Assembly (NCBI GenBank): GCA_903813345.2 | Contig: CAIIXF020000003.1 | Span: forward strand, 30,395,248 to 30,459,247 | Length of the DNA stretch: 64,000 bases | Reading direction: 5' to 3' | From: Owenia fusiformis | Lineage: Eukaryota; Annelida; Polychaeta; Sabellida; Oweniidae | In this document: positions 1-11,996 of the stretch, one piece after another | Numbering within the stretch: the first letter of the stretch is position 1 | Layout: the number at the start of each line of letters is the position of its first letter | Notes under the pieces: model-generated | The model's database searches: none | Seen by the model: the letters and a program-made list of their open reading frames with translations, nothing else | Told to the model about the DNA's origin: nothing | Program-made: the position numbers and the translations under genes

Positions 1-539
1 TGAATAAAGACATTGTGGGAGCCTCTCTATTCAACAGATTTGACACCCCAGACCTTTTCTCAGGGGTAACTTGAAAAACCATATTTATGCTAATCCCTAG
101 CCAAGAGACTTAGAACAACTTAACGCCACCATCTTAAAATAAATTCAAAACATTCCACCAGAAACTTTATGAAATATGATCGACAATGTAGCAGTAAGGA
201 TGCAGGCTGTCATCGAAATATGAGGAGGTTAAACACATGGTATAAAAAGGGTTAAATCATTAAAAAGGCAAGACTGAACTAAAAATTTAGTATTTGGGGG
301 AAAACCAAGATGTTTTACCTAAATGACCATGCAAAAAATATCTGAAAATACAGTATTGATTGGTTTATCTTTGCTGTTGATATGCTTTTGGGTACATTTT
401 TTGAGACACCCTATATACTACTAATATTGCTGGGATATATGAACATATACTGTAACAATATTCACTAATAATATATAAGCTTCTATTCGCAAATCCAAAT
501 AACGGCTTCCGGCTACCAAATTAATTAATTTTCATACAA
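1..539. other. Unassigned AT-rich DNA
   Basis: No open frame, exon with splice signals, or repeat that I recognise. The right end (about 500-539) carries text resembling the 'CGGCTTCCGGCTACC' segment of short inverted elements found elsewhere in the window. Confidence 0.4.
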
Positions 540-1840
540 TAACCATCATTTTTATGTCACCACCAAAAAGTGGTGACATATTGTGGTGGTCTCTGGTTTT
601 TTTATGGCGGTTGTGATCGGTGGTTGACAATCCACGTCTGTAACAAATTCTTACAACTTCCAATAACTTAACAAATACTGATTTTAATTTTTTTCAAAAT
701 CATCTACATGTTTCCAGAAGTTCAAATCTGACTGTATATTTCAGATTTGACCTTTAATGACCTTTTCAAGGTCAAAAAAGGTCAAAAAGGTATTTTTTCA
801 ACTTGCTTCAAATTGACCAATTTTTTTTCAAATCATCTTCAAGTTACCAGAGAGGTACATCGATATATTGAGTTGTAGAACTTGGAAGATATTTAGAATA
901 TTTGCATTTTTGAAGAATGGGGCAGTATGATTTCCTAATTTGCAGTTTGTGTCATATACTCTTATAAATTGTTTTTGCAAGCGATGAATTTTATTAAGAG
1001 AAGATGGACGTACATTACCCCAGACAATAAGATTGTAGTTCAAATATGAATAGATTAAGGAGTAATAAATACTTTTTAAACTCTTTTTGTCAAGTATGTG
1101 TTTGACTCCATGAATAAGACCCAAAGTTTTTGAAATCTTTGTCTCAACATAGTTAATGTGGGCTTTCCATGATAAGTTTTCATCAATAAGTGTTCCAAGG
1201 AAATTACGGACAGATTTTCTTTCAAGTTAGACATTATTCATTATGATATTGACTTTAGTATAATCTATATCTTTTTGAGCAGTCTTGAATATAATTGCTT
1301 CAAATTGACCAATTCTTTTTTTCAAATCATCTACAAGTTATCAGAAGTTGAAAATCTGATTTTAGATTTGAGATTTAAACTTCAATGACCTTCTTAAGTT
1401 CAAAAAAGGTCAAAAAGGTATTTTTCAACTTACTTCAAATTGATCAATTTTTTTCAAAATCATGTACAAGTTATAAGAAGTTCAAATCTGACTTTCAGTT
1501 TGAGATTTGACCAATTTCTTTCAATCTACAAGTTCTCAACAGTTCAAATCTGACTATAGATTTGACCTTCAATGACTTCTCAAGGTAAAAAGAGATTTGA
1601 TTTTTTCAAAATCATCTACAAGTTCTCAGAAGTTCAAATCTGACTTTAAATTTGAGATTCCACCTTCAATCACCTTCTTAGGGTCAACAGTCAACACAGG
1701 TCAACAAAGGTATATTTACAACTTGCTTCAAATTGACCAATTTATCTTTTCAAAATCATCTACAAGTTCTCAGAAATTCAAATCTGACTAAGATTGAACT
1801 CATAATATTGTTAGCAACTTGGTGGTGACATTTTTCATGT
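540..1840. repeat. Degenerate tandem repeat, 'TCATCTACAAGTT' family, copy 1
   Basis: Starts with a small hairpin (CCACCAAAAAGTGGTGAC). It then repeats, with much decay, a block that reads roughly TTCAAAATCATCTACAAGTT, then AGTTCAAATCTGACT, then GGTCAAAAAAGGTC. A second, shorter copy in the same orientation lies at 38270-38780. A LINE fragment interrupts this copy. Origin unknown; it is probably a mobile element with internal tandem structure. Confidence 0.6.
828..1290 (-). pseudogene. LINE reverse-transcriptase C-terminal fragment
   Basis: Read on the minus strand, the 828-1124 frame contains 'SLIYSYLNYNLIVWGN' followed by 'LNKIHRLQKQFIR'. That is the conserved tail after the palm of jockey/CR1-type non-LTR reverse transcriptases. 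Upstream in the same strand (about 1125-1290) the translation continues with 'FLGTLIDENLSWKAHI', another hallmark of that region. No YxDD active site is left and no 3' end of an element is visible, so it is a dead fragment inside the repeat of 540-1840. The exact LINE clade cannot be assigned by eye. Confidence 0.75.
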
Positions 1841-2475
1841 TAATGCCTTGTAATATTGAAGTTGTTAAAACACGACTTTTTATGCCACTGTAAGGCTCGA
1901 TTAACTCGGTTGAATTAGCGAACAGATCGTAGATTTACTTGCTGCTAAATAGGCAGATTAATCCGTTACTTAGGCGAGCGATTAGGTAAGACGCCAGAGG
2001 TGGCAGCTACCGGGATCCACCACGGCAGGTACTATTCATATTTAAAGTTTGCCATCAAAGTGCAATCAACCCGGTAGCCGCTAGCCGCTATTTGCATTGG
2101 AAATGATTTCAGATAAATCAGTACTTGTCCTATAAAATTGATCCTCATATCATCCACCAAACACAAATTGGCCTTGTGCTGTGCTCCGCTAGTGCAAGAG
2201 GGAAAGGTGTATTATTTGCGAAAAATCTATATATTGTCCAAGTCTCTCCACCAAGCTAATTAAAACGACAGTTTAAAGAGAGAATCAGATCTAGCGAGCA
2301 GGCCAACAAAAAATTGTTTCAATTTTAGAATATTTTGAGTTCATATGATTCCTTGTCATATCTATTTTCCAAAAATACCCAAAGAGCAAACTTTATCTCA
2401 GGAAAACTAAAGATTTTTACAATAATGTATTATTTTTTTATTTAAATGGTTACCATTATTATTATATGGAACAAT
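1841..2475. repeat. Non-coding; inverted copy of a dispersed repeat at 2265-2430
   Basis: The stretch 2265-2430 is a reverse-complement, shortened copy of the repeat at 34650-35140 and 40080-40445. Shared text includes AGAGAGAATCAGATCTAGC and the 'GGAAAACTAAAGATTTTTAC' segment. The rest holds no exon I can support. 2430-2475 would be the 3' untranslated side of the gene ending at 2476. Confidence 0.55.
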
Positions 2476-2757
2476 TTAAGCATTTTCCACGCATTTGTGC
2501 ATTTTTACTTTGATACTGATCCAAGGTTTCTTTTGGCCAATTTTCTTTAAATAGGACCAAGAATACCAAATCGCCACTGCTGCAAGAGCGCCAACACCGA
2601 CACCAAGTGCCATCCAACCGACGAAAGAACTGGCTGCGCATGAAGCTGCACCCTTTCCCGCGAGTATGGCTGAAGCATCCGTGCTACCCATGATCATTCC
2701 GCCAGCTGCACCCACTAAAACAGCGGCACGAGCTGCCACAGTTCTCCAATATTCGCT
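2476..2757 (-). CDS. Terminal exon: Gly/Ala-rich membrane-anchor domain, unknown protein
   Basis: On the minus strand a pyrimidine-rich acceptor (ATTATTTAG) precedes an open frame that runs to a TAA at about 2476. The first residues are 'SEYWRTVAARAAVLVG'. The middle is a run of Gly, Ala, Ser and Met, followed by a clear hydrophobic helix, 'WMALGVGVGALAAVAIW', and a basic tail ('YLKKIGQKKPWISIKVK'). One or two membrane helices are likely. The frame enters in phase 0, matching the phase-0 exit of the coiled-coil exon at 5152-5388, so the two are probably one gene. The small-residue pattern vaguely recalls the interferon-inducible 6/27-like family, but I do not assign it. The initiator lies upstream. 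Confidence 0.5.
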   Translation of the reverse strand, partial: SEYWRTVAARAAVLVGAAGGMIMGSTDASAILAGKGAASCAASSFVGWMALGVGVGALAAVAIWYSWSYLKKIGQKKPWISIKVKMHKCVENA

Positions 2758-3689
2758 CTAAATAATAAAAATGCATTTGTTAATCCATGGTTGCCCATTC
2801 AATCAAATTCACTAACGGTCATTTGCCAACCATCAAAACATGTTTATACACATACCTACGTGTACATGTTTGATTAACATAAGTTTTGATCATAAAACGC
2901 TTTGTGTTTCAAAACTGGTTCATTCCATATTCAATGACAAAGACACCGATTGAAACATTAGGGAGTATAAGATTAGCGTAATTTAAGAATTTGAGCCCTG
3001 GACTCGATGCAATGTGAAATGTCGTGTGCTTTCCGAGATGCGCAGCATCGACTGTTAATTTAGGTAACAACGCCTGATTTAATGTTCATTCCACAATGCA
3101 TTATAAGTATTTGGCTTAATTTTCACACGTTGCAAAATATTCTCTACCATGTCACTTAAAAAATACGAAATCACTGAAAGAACATGTTTTCAATTAAAAG
3201 TTTTGCAAGGGTGCAAGTTTTGCAAGGGTCATGTTGGCAAAGCATCAATTTCAATCTGTAGAGTGAAGTTGTCACCTTGACAACCATATAAGGAATGACC
3301 TTGAATGCAATGATTAATTATATAATGCACTGCAGTTAAAATAAGTACTGTGTTCAGATTGGCTGGAATCGGACACCCCTTGTCTAACTATGTGTGAAAG
3401 CTCATTTATGCATAATTGTTATAGCACTAACATTATTATTGTTACAAACATTATTAGCTTACACCACCTAGTCACATTTCCACCTTTCTCATTTTCACAT
3501 TTCTTACGGCGACCGTACGGTCTATCATTTCTGCGGTCAGTAATATTTCTGCGCTCACCGTAGAATTTCTGTGCTCGTATACTTTTGCAGTTGCATTTTC
3601 CATATTCATTTCCAACGGCAGCAGTACGGCGAATTTTGAAATTCTTAATGTTTATTTTTATTTTATTTTATTGACATCAGTACAAATTT

Positions 3690-4120
3690 TATATTTTTTT
3701 ATGGGCAACTCATATAAATATAATTCGAACATGACTGTAGATATTCACGCCTTCTATAAACTGAACAAGGTCAACATTCCAACCGGGGTATATTCGCAGA
3801 CAATACCCCTGGTAATACGAGTAATGTGACGTCATACCGGCGGGCCGTAGTAATGGCGGACCATTCATGTTCGAATCGTAATATAGACCTCAGAGCAGGT
3901 GCATTAAAGTCGAATACACCCTTTAGGGCTAGGCACAAAAGCTATCGAACCCCTCACTCCCTTCGGTCGTTCGTGTACAGAAAACGTTTGTGCCTAGTCC
4001 TGCGGGGTGTATTCGACAATATTACCCCTGCTACTCGGTCTATATTTCTTAATCAAACGAGTTGCCCATAAAATGGTAGATCAATCCGGTAGCCGACAGT
4101 CAAAAGTTGCATTCGCGAAT
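3690..4120. repeat. Inverted-repeat element(s) of the 'TTGCATTCGCGAATGCAA' family
   Basis: Contains ATGGGCAACTCAT, a GGGGTATATTCG / GGGGTGTATTCGACA inverted pair, and 'AATCCGGTAGCCGACAG' followed by a TTGCATTCGCGAATGCAA palindrome. The same words occur in the compact fold-back at 63727-63902, and fragments appear near 500 and 2060. This looks like a decayed member or composite of that family. Confidence 0.5.
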
Positions 4121-4309
4121 GCAAACATCCTCCGAAGCAGATATCCAGATATTCTGGATTTTGAAGCCCTGTGATCGGAGGATGGAAAACTAAGCTGAAA
4201 ATATCACAAGGCGCGCAGTTTGTGATCAAAACGTCGTAAGAAAGTGTGAAAGTGATAGAGTGCCATTTGTTCCATCGAAGTTGGCATTCTGACAAAGGAA
4301 AGAAAAAGA

Positions 4310-5057
4310 GTGACAGCAACGGAATTATACAGTGTTTTAAAGGATTGGTATCGATATGGCGAACTGAATTCAACATTGAATTTCTCTTCAACCAATTACT
4401 GAAAACATTCTGTAAAAAAACAGTCCTTTATGTAATGGTCACTGATTGACAACAATTTAATGCAAAAATTATTTAAATATAATCTTTATAACTGTTTTTG
4501 TTAACATTTTTTGATTTTTAGTGCAATTGGTTTTTGTTCCTTTCTACCAATTCTTGAGAATGAAATAAGATATCTTTCCAAATCTTGGTGGAACAAAATA
4601 GCATATACAACATTACCTTTACGATCTCTCAATATTAGTTATACAAGGGGGAAATTTGGTTGATTTCAAAAAATGAAAACAAAAACCCCCAAATAGATAA
4701 AAATTAAAGTAGACCTTTTATTTCATTAACAAGATACTTTTTTGAAATCAACCAAACTTTCCTTTGTACAATTACAATGTTGAGAGACCTAAACACGTTG
4801 TGTATATGTCGTTTTGTTCCAATGAGGTTCGGATAGATGTTTCGTTTCATTCCGAACATATGATACCGAGAACAAACGAAGTGTCCGATTTGTTTTCTAA
4901 AACAATATAGAGAAAAGTATATATCTTTTCAAATTAAATTGTTACCATTCAAAAGATGATCATTAGATTGACGATGTGCAAATTTTTCAGAATTTTTTGA
5001 TGACTGGTTTAAGAGAAAAGTGTGTTTGCCATATCGATACAATCCTTTGCAATTTTG
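4310..5057 (+). repeat. Dispersed inverted-repeat element, copy 1
   Basis: The ends are imperfect inverted copies: AAAGGATTGGTATCGATATG on the left, and CATATCGATACAATCCTTTG on the right. The interior is also partly palindromic (ATTTGGTTGATTTCAAAAAA against TTTTTTGAAATCAACCAAAC). A second copy lies in opposite orientation at 60459-61225, with long stretches alike, including TCATTCCGAACATATGATAC in this copy. About 750 bp, no coding capacity, so a non-autonomous DNA transposon is the best reading. Confidence 0.65.
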
Positions 5058-5151
5058 AGTCTAATATAACGAAAATTGGCAAAGGACAATAAAACCTTGC
5101 AAAAGCATTCGTCTCCAGATTTTATTACAAAATTATTAAGGATACACGTAC

Positions 5152-5388
5152 ATTTTCTTGGTCCTTTGTCATTTCTTTCAAATCTTCTTCGAATTGCTTC
5201 ACCAGGTCACCATTCTTTCCTTCTAACTTCTGAACTTCAGCCTTTAATTCGGAATTTTGTTTTTCTAAAGCGGCCTTATCCTTTAACAAATCATCTACTC
5301 TTTTAACAAGCTCATCATTCTTCTCTACCATTTGTGCCAGTTTAGCATCTGCTTCTGTTTGGTTTTTGTTCAATTCAACAATATGCTT
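5152..5388 (-). CDS. Internal exon: coiled-coil segment, unknown protein
   Basis: A 237-nt minus-strand exon (79 codons, phase 0 at both ends). The acceptor is CTTCTTTCAG; the donor after 'DQEN' is GTACGT. It encodes a highly charged heptad pattern ('ELNKNQTEADAKLAQMVEKN', 'DLLKDKAALEKQNSELKAEV', 'QFEEDLKEMTKDQEN') with Leu, Val and Met at a/d positions, so almost certainly an extended coiled coil. Splicing in phase to 2476-2757 would give a coiled coil followed directly by a membrane anchor, a tail-anchored arrangement. No family is recognised and the 5' exons were not found. Confidence 0.6.
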
Positions 5389-5799
5389 CTGAAAGAAGAG
5401 GTAGATATTGACATAAAAAATTGCACTACAAAAATACCCATTCTCCGAAAGATTATGGATAATCTGTTGAAAATTTTTCAAGAAATTAAGTCAGATATCC
5501 ATCGTTTATGTCGATGATTGATAGATTAAAACATTTCGCCGATCGAAAGTAATCTAGCTAACATCAGTGCACTCCACTATATCCCATGTTATTTTCTCAT
5601 AGGGAAAACTCATGCTCCCGGACTCATGCGATCCATTGTTTTCAGCATAATTTGAAAATTGATATATATTTAGAAAAAATTGATATCTTCAAAACTAGAC
5701 TTTCAAACCATTCTACTTTTGAAGAAGTTTAAGATTCCTTGTTGAATAATCTTTACATGCAATATAAAAATAAATAGTAAAGTGGGTACTGGGCTCACA
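5389..5799. other. Intronic or intergenic, nothing recognised
   Basis: AT-rich sequence without splice-bounded open frames. It would be the intron upstream of the coiled-coil exon if the gene continues to the right. Confidence 0.35.
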
Positions 5800-6310
5800 T
5801 GGTGTTGCTCAAAAGTGAATGATGGCTAAAATGGCAGAAATAAAAAAAACGGATATATTTTTTTGCCGATTTTTTGTAACAAAACTATTTCATACAAATA
5901 CTCTTTACAAAGACATGGCTTTTTACAATGCAGGACACCTGAACTTATTTGTAAAGCTAGAAAATGGGCCAAAGGTGAATTTCGCGAGACAAAAATGGCG
6001 ACCATTTTGAAAATAGGCGAGCTTTTGAACCAAGAGTCATAAGGGAGTTTTCTGTATTGATGTTGAACAAAAATAACTTAAAACGGGAATCCTATCGACA
6101 GAGGTTTTAAGGCAAATGGTCCAAAAGTCGATTTCGCGAGGCAGATGGACAATAAATGTTAACTACATGTAAATTGCTGAAAATAAAAAAAACGGATATA
6201 ATTTTTTGCCGATACAGTGACATGTTTTTTTACAATGCAGGACACCTGAAATTATTTGTAAAACTAGGAAGTGGGCCAAAAGTGAAAAGTGGAAGTAAGC
6301 TCAATATACA
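5800..6310 (-). repeat. Roughly 340-bp repeat family, inverted copy (about 1.5 units)
   Basis: Shares long text, in reverse complement, with the tandem repeats at 25490-26660. Examples are ACAATGCAGGACACCTGAA, AATGGCGACCATTTTGAAAA and AAAACGGGAATCCTATCGAC. The open frames here (5819-6010, 6156-6368) arise from the repeat and are not supported as genes. Confidence 0.7.
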
Positions 6311-6427
6311 GGGTGTAAAAAACGCAACCCAAAGAAATCGCTACAGTATATATCTTGGACAATACTAATCCAATTGTGTTTGTGTCCATTTTTTCAGGAA
6401 AGAACGAAGAGACTGTTTATGTACGAT

Positions 6428-7268
6428 ATAATACATGTTGATATATCCTTATTTCTGTGAAGGAGGTACGGGTACCCCGGGACCGACATTTACGTCACAT
6501 ATTCTGAAGTTATTTTAGCTTGTTTAACATGCAAAGCAGTTAAATGCAGGCTGAACAAAACAAACCATCATGGTCATGAATTACCCCATTTTGTTTTGCC
6601 ATAGTTAATTTGGAATATTTTATCATCACTTTGTGGTATTCATGCCACATTCATTCCACAGGGCCCTCTAAATAGGTTCCATCGAGTGCTACATGTACAT
6701 AATTCCTCATCCTCTTAACTCAAGATTGTGAGACAAGGCTGAATCCATTCTCTGACATGGTAGCAAGATGCAGTTGCACGGGTTGTTTTATCATGTTTAA
6801 TTCATCAATGTCAATAAACCTGCGTGCTTTCTTTATAGAAATAAGTAGTATAGAAATAAACAAGTCACATGTGAGCAGATCTGGACAATAAGGTGCATTG
6901 GCCAAGGGCTCAATTTTGAGGTCTAGGGATATTGTTTTCTGAACATTTTGAGATCTTTGGGCAGGTGCATTGTCCATATGGAGTAGGGTGTTCCCTTATC
7001 TCACCACCCCTTTCTTCCACAATGCTTTCTCAAATTGACCTGCAAACCCCTTCCATAAAACACTATGACATCACAATACTTTCTGTCTATGTGTTACCAG
7101 TCAGCAAAAAATTTCAAACAACACAACACTTGTTGCATATAAAAAGTTCCAATCTAACTGAAACTTACCAAACTGGCTAAAAACTGAATATGTGACGTAA
7201 ATGTCGGTCCTGGGGTACCTGTACCTCCTTCACGTAAATAAGGATATATCAATATGTATTATATATTT
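6428..7268. mobile_element. Tc1/mariner-type relic with about 85-bp inverted ends
   Basis: The segment ATATATCCTTATTTCTGTGA...GACATTTACGTCACATATTC at 6443-6512 recurs inverted at 7184-7255 (GAATATGTGACGTAAATGTC...). Between the arms, on the minus strand, is the C-terminal scrap of a mariner transposase. The boundaries are approximate because the outer homology fades gradually; no target duplication could be fixed. Confidence 0.7.
6720..6977 (-). pseudogene. mariner transposase C-terminal fragment
   Basis: The 85-residue frame begins 'MDNAPAQRSQNVQKTI', continues 'APYCPDLLTCDLFISI' and ends 'KKARRFIDIDELNMI'. These align by eye to the mariner signature around the second catalytic aspartate (HDNAxxH), the PPYSPDLAPxDxxLF block and the RRF block. 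The N-terminal helix-turn-helix region and first catalytic residue are missing, so it cannot be active. Confidence 0.75.
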
Positions 7269-8076
7269 TGTCTTCAAATCTTCAGAGTTGCTAGATAATT
7301 GAATGATGTATCACTGGTAAGAAAATCGAAGGGATTGGTCTATAAAAAGCACCTGTGTAAAAAAGCGTCCATTACTTATTGATCACCCCTCGTATATCTT
7401 GTGTTGTTGATTGGTTGTAAAACATGATGCCTTGGACACGTCTAACCATCGACAATATACAGTGACAAGATATACCGTCGAACACTTTAGGTGTACGGTG
7501 TCACTAGTAACTGATTTGAAGCAAAAACTATGATGTAGGTTTGATTGTGATTTTCAAAAATTTATTTGAGGAGTACATAAAGGATTTCATGTTTGATTTC
7601 GTGTGTATTCGATTTGGAAGACATTTACCTTTCTAATTACGTTAAAAGATTTTCGAGCAGTGCTCGATTTTTTTCGTTGTTAATCTACCCATGCAGTTGG
7701 TCGGTTGGAAAAATGTGTTTTTTACACATTTCCTTTGATCATTTTCTCCCCTGTCGTCTTAGAATGCCGAATATTTTTATGAGAATATGTTTCTTTAAAC
7801 TACAAAATCTCACGCGGTAGTATCTCTTCGGGACGTATCGAAACCACTCCGTCCCGAAAAAACCGTTAATTTGAATTTAAAACCTACCCCAGTGTTTGAA
7901 AATCAAGGATTGTGAGTCTCACACTTCACCATTTGTCTTCAAACTTGTTCCGTACAAAGCTTCACAGAAATACCTTTCAGTCGATACATTGTTTTCGTGT
8001 ACAAAGTACCTCGTTTTAGCGGCGTTTTGGTCCCCAGCTGCGAGATAAAGCAAATTTTCATAACTTTCAACTGTAA

Positions 8077-9647
8077 CACGGGGTACCATCGAATAATTTT
8101 GGCAACGTACCGGAGAACGACATTTTACTAAGAAATGGCAATAATTTAGCACAATATATTTTTTAACTAGAGTTCTACTTTGATTTTGACAAAAGTAAGT
8201 ATTCCATGCAATGGCTATTTCATTCATGAGTTTGTAGGAATTCTGTTGGAACCCAGTTCTGATCAAGTACGAAGTTATTGAAATCGGCGCAGTCGGACTT
8301 TACTCCGAAAGATGGTTTTTCGATTATAACTTTTTACAACATTTAAGTATAGACTTTTGAAAAAAGTACAGAATAGTCCTTATACTATTGAATAATTCTG
8401 TTATTTCTGATTCACACGACTCTGATTTGTTTAATTAAAAAAAAAGTTTTAAAAATATTACTTAGGAACGTAACCGGAGCTGGGAACGTAACCGGAGCAG
8501 ATCAGTTGAATTGTATAATTTAAAAAAATAAAATATATGATTTAAAGCATATGTATTATTTACAAACACATATGAATGTTAAAATGAGCATTTATTACCC
8601 TTCACTTACAGGAAAATCAATGCATCGAAACAAAGATGGATAACAACTGGTTTTGCATAAAACAATAAACGGGCACTCACTCAAACATCTAACGTTTATA
8701 TGGAGGGGGGGGGGGGTTAGCTAGGTGAAGAATTTCAGAAAGCATATGTTGATTCGATTTGGTCGAGCACATGACAAGTACAGTACTTAACACACCTACG
8801 CTATATACAGTTCGTTGTATCCTAACTTTTTTAATAATCTAGCATTTAAATGCTTTTATTTCCCCTGAAAAAGAGAAGTTGTCTTAGAAGTATAATACAT
8901 GTATGTATAAACAGTATATATATACGAAATTAGTATAACAGAGTGGGTTCTAATAGTTCGCTGAACAAATACAATGGGTGAAATCAAATGGAATTATTTG
9001 TTTACTACATTTAATCACTTCATTCTCCATACAATGATTGTTCTATGTTTGATAGCCTTTCTAAGGTAAGCGCACTTATGCATGGTAAATACCAAATTTA
9101 ATTTTTCACAATGGATAATTTTTTTTCTTTAAATAAAATGTAATAAATACGCATTCGAACAATCCCGTATGTTTTTAAATTACAGTAGTATATGTGCTTT
9201 AAATCATATATTTATTTATTTTGATTAATAATTCATCTGATCTGCTCCGGTTACGTTCCTAAGTAATATTTTTAAAACTTTTTTTTTAATTAAACAAATC
9301 AGAGTCGTGTGAATCAGAAATAACAGAATTATTCAAAAGTATAAGGACTATTCTGTACTTTTTTCAAAAGTCTATACTTAAATGTTGTGAAAAGTTATAA
9401 TCGAAAAACCATCTTTCGGAGTAAAGTCCGTCTGCGCCGATTTCAATAACTTCGTACTTGATCAGAACTGGGTTCCAACAGAATTCCTACAAACTCATGA
9501 ATGAAATAGCCATTGCATGGAATACTTACTTTTGTCAAAATCAAAGTAGAACTCTAGTTAAAAAATATATTGTGCTAAATTATTGCCATTTCTTAGTAAA
9601 ATGTCGTTCTCCGGTACGTTGCCAAAATTATTCGATGGTACCCCGTG
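8077..9647. mobile_element. Fold-back element with about 410-bp arms, TSD TGTAA
   Basis: Starts CACGGGGTACCATCG and ends CGATGGTACCCCGTG. The arms run about 8077-8505 and 9238-9647, with a loop of about 730 bp. TGTAA flanks both ends (8072-8076 and 9648-9652). The opposite arm of the host element (near 11725) keeps the unoccupied site with a single TGTAA, which proves the insertion. The inner arm ends share GGAACGTAACCGGAGC, which is duplicated in the left arm only. No transposase; non-autonomous. A diverged relative lies at 39600-41060. Confidence 0.85.
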
Positions 9648-9849
9648 TGTAAGTCAAGTTATCTCGCCAGTCTTTTACCCATTCTCGCTCATAATTTCAG
9701 AATGGACTCCCATTACAACCTTCCATCGCTACGTTTTGATTTTTGGGCATCAAACGCAGCAGTTTCTAAATCATCCACACATCTCTTAAAATTTGACTAA
9801 TACGTCCCGTCACCTTCCACTACGCCCCGCCGAGTCTATGACTACAAAC

Positions 9850-11507
9850 GTGGAGTTGTATTGTAAAACATTTTGTTCATCGTTGTGTAATTTTACATAG
9901 GTTTGCCTTGGTCGATTCTTAACACCAGTCTTAAGTTTAGCATACATACGGAGTATAACTATAACTGATTGCATGAAATTGATAATTTAAATGTTTGTGA
10001 AGATGTTGCTTTTTAACTTTAATTATATGTAATTGTCCTGTATTTGATTTTGTGAGGAAACCAAGTGTTTGGTTTGAAACACAATAAAATCTGGAATCTT
10101 GTTTTGCTAATGTTCAACATAAATAATTTATAAATTATCGGCCGAGGGCAGATTAGAGCGGATCAATCAATGATGTACAAAAAGTAACATGTAAAAGAAA
10201 AAACGCTATACTATTGTGATGACTACTGCTCTCGACAGAAAGCTTCAATTTTCATTGCATCATATTTATTTATTTACCTGTATTTAAACAGAGTGGTTTT
10301 AAACATATGCAGTTACTACTTAAAATGATAATAACACTATTTGCTTAATTCTATGAAGAATGTTTTTATAGTTTTTAATATTCTATCGTCCAGCGTATTC
10401 TCTCCGAATTATTGATCTGGCTATGAATTTTATGCACTAAACATAAACATGTAATACGTATCAGAATGATACTATACAATATTATATCACATAGAACATT
10501 TTGTCATGACTATACATATTTTCTAAGTTCATCATCATGCCACAGTGTAAATGTACTGTATGAAATCCAAGGCAAAGTACTAACAAAGCCGGTGTGAAAG
10601 AAATTATGGTCCCCTGGGGATTATGGTCCCCTTTCCTAACGGCCCTTTCTGGCCCTGATTGTGTATAAATAATAAGGAAAATAATTGTAATCAGGTCACC
10701 ATATAAATCAATAGAGACTAGGACCATAATTTGATAGGACCACCTACGCTTTTACTCTTGGTACAAATATTTCCACTCTAGACCCCTGGGAAATTTTGCC
10801 ACGCGTCTCACTTGAAGTTTTGGTAATTTTGACAAATATGCCGTTTTCATAAATGGTTTATAACTCAAAATTAAACTGTTGTATTTCAGGAATATTTTTT
10901 TTTTCTTCATCAAGTATGATTTTCAATAACCCTACAGGCACCACTTTTTTTTAGCTAAATCCATCGGGAAACTTTGCCACGCTTAATTTCAAAATAACGG
11001 AGATGTTATCAAAATTGAGCAATATTGGCACAAAAACGTTTCTAGATTCATATTAAGAATACATCATCATACAACACTAATTGGTATATAAACAACATCT
11101 ACTGACTTGGTCTGATAATGTAATATAAAGATTTTAACTGTTGTGTGTCAACCTTTCTTCTGTATGATTCCATTTGATTACATTATGAAACGTGTACCAT
11201 ATAAAATGATACATGTTTCTAACGTTATGCTGAAAATAATAATTGACATCACCCATCCTTTCGCATTTTAACATTTTTTCAAGGATAGGGCACTTTAAAC
11301 GTTTCTTAAAAATATATTCAATTGTTCAGTAATTAAAATCTTTATATTGCAATATCGGGAAATCTAAATTTTAGGGAGATTTTGGACCACCCTATTATAG
11401 GTATATTGAAAATGGACAAGAATGGGTAAATCTTAAAACACAATCCGATTGGTATTTAGAATCGACAATGGCAACCTACAAACGGACACATCGATGGACA
11501 AATTGTT
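9850..11507. other. Interior of the nested element, nothing coding
   Basis: AT-rich, with no protein-like frame. A small internal inverted pair (AAATTATGGTCC at about 10601 and GGACCATAATTT at about 10721) brackets 130 bp and may be a tiny MITE. The word GGGAAA-TTTGCCACGC occurs twice (about 10790 and 10967). Confidence 0.4.
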
Positions 11508-11996
11508 TTAGAATGCAACTCTACGTGTATAGTGATAGACTCGGCGGGGCGTAGTGGAAGATGACGGGACGTATTGGTCAAATTTGAAGAGATGTGTGGA
11601 TGATTTAGAAACTGCTGCGTTTGATGCCCAAAAATCAAGACGTAGCGATGGAAGGTTGTAATGGGAGTCCATTCTGAAATTATGGGCGAGAATGGGTAAA
11701 AGACTGGCGAGATAACTTGACTTACAGTTTAAAGTTATGAAAATTTGCTTTATCTCGCAGCTGGGGACCAAAACGCCGCTAAAACGAGGTACTTTGTACA
11801 CGAAAACAATGTATTGACTGAAAGGTATTTCTTTGAAGCTTTGTACGGAACAAGTTTGAAGAAAAACGGTGAAGTGTGAGACTCACAATCCTTGATTTTC
11901 AAACACTGGGGTAGGTTTTAAATTCAAATTAACGGTTTTTCGGGACGGAGTGGTTTCGATACGTCCCGAAGAGATACTACCGCGTGAATCTAAGAC

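Larger units (their letters stand above)
2758..5151 (-). other. Intron between the coiled-coil and membrane-anchor exons, holding repeats
   Basis: About 2.4 kb with no exon-like sequence. It contains the short inverted-repeat material at 3690-4120 (for example TGCATTCGCGAATGCAA at about 4109) and the dispersed element at 4310-5057. The forward ORFs at 3826-4071 and 4246-4449 fall inside these repeats and have no protein-like features. Confidence 0.45.

Noticed and set aside
7919-9789. Frames beginning MIRTGFQQNSYKLMN at 8266 (minus) and 9458 (plus)
   Set aside because: Identical because they lie in the two arms of a fold-back element. They have no domain and the second is truncated.
10482-10727. 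81-codon minus-strand frame
   Set aside because: Lies across a small inverted repeat, with no domain and no splice signals.
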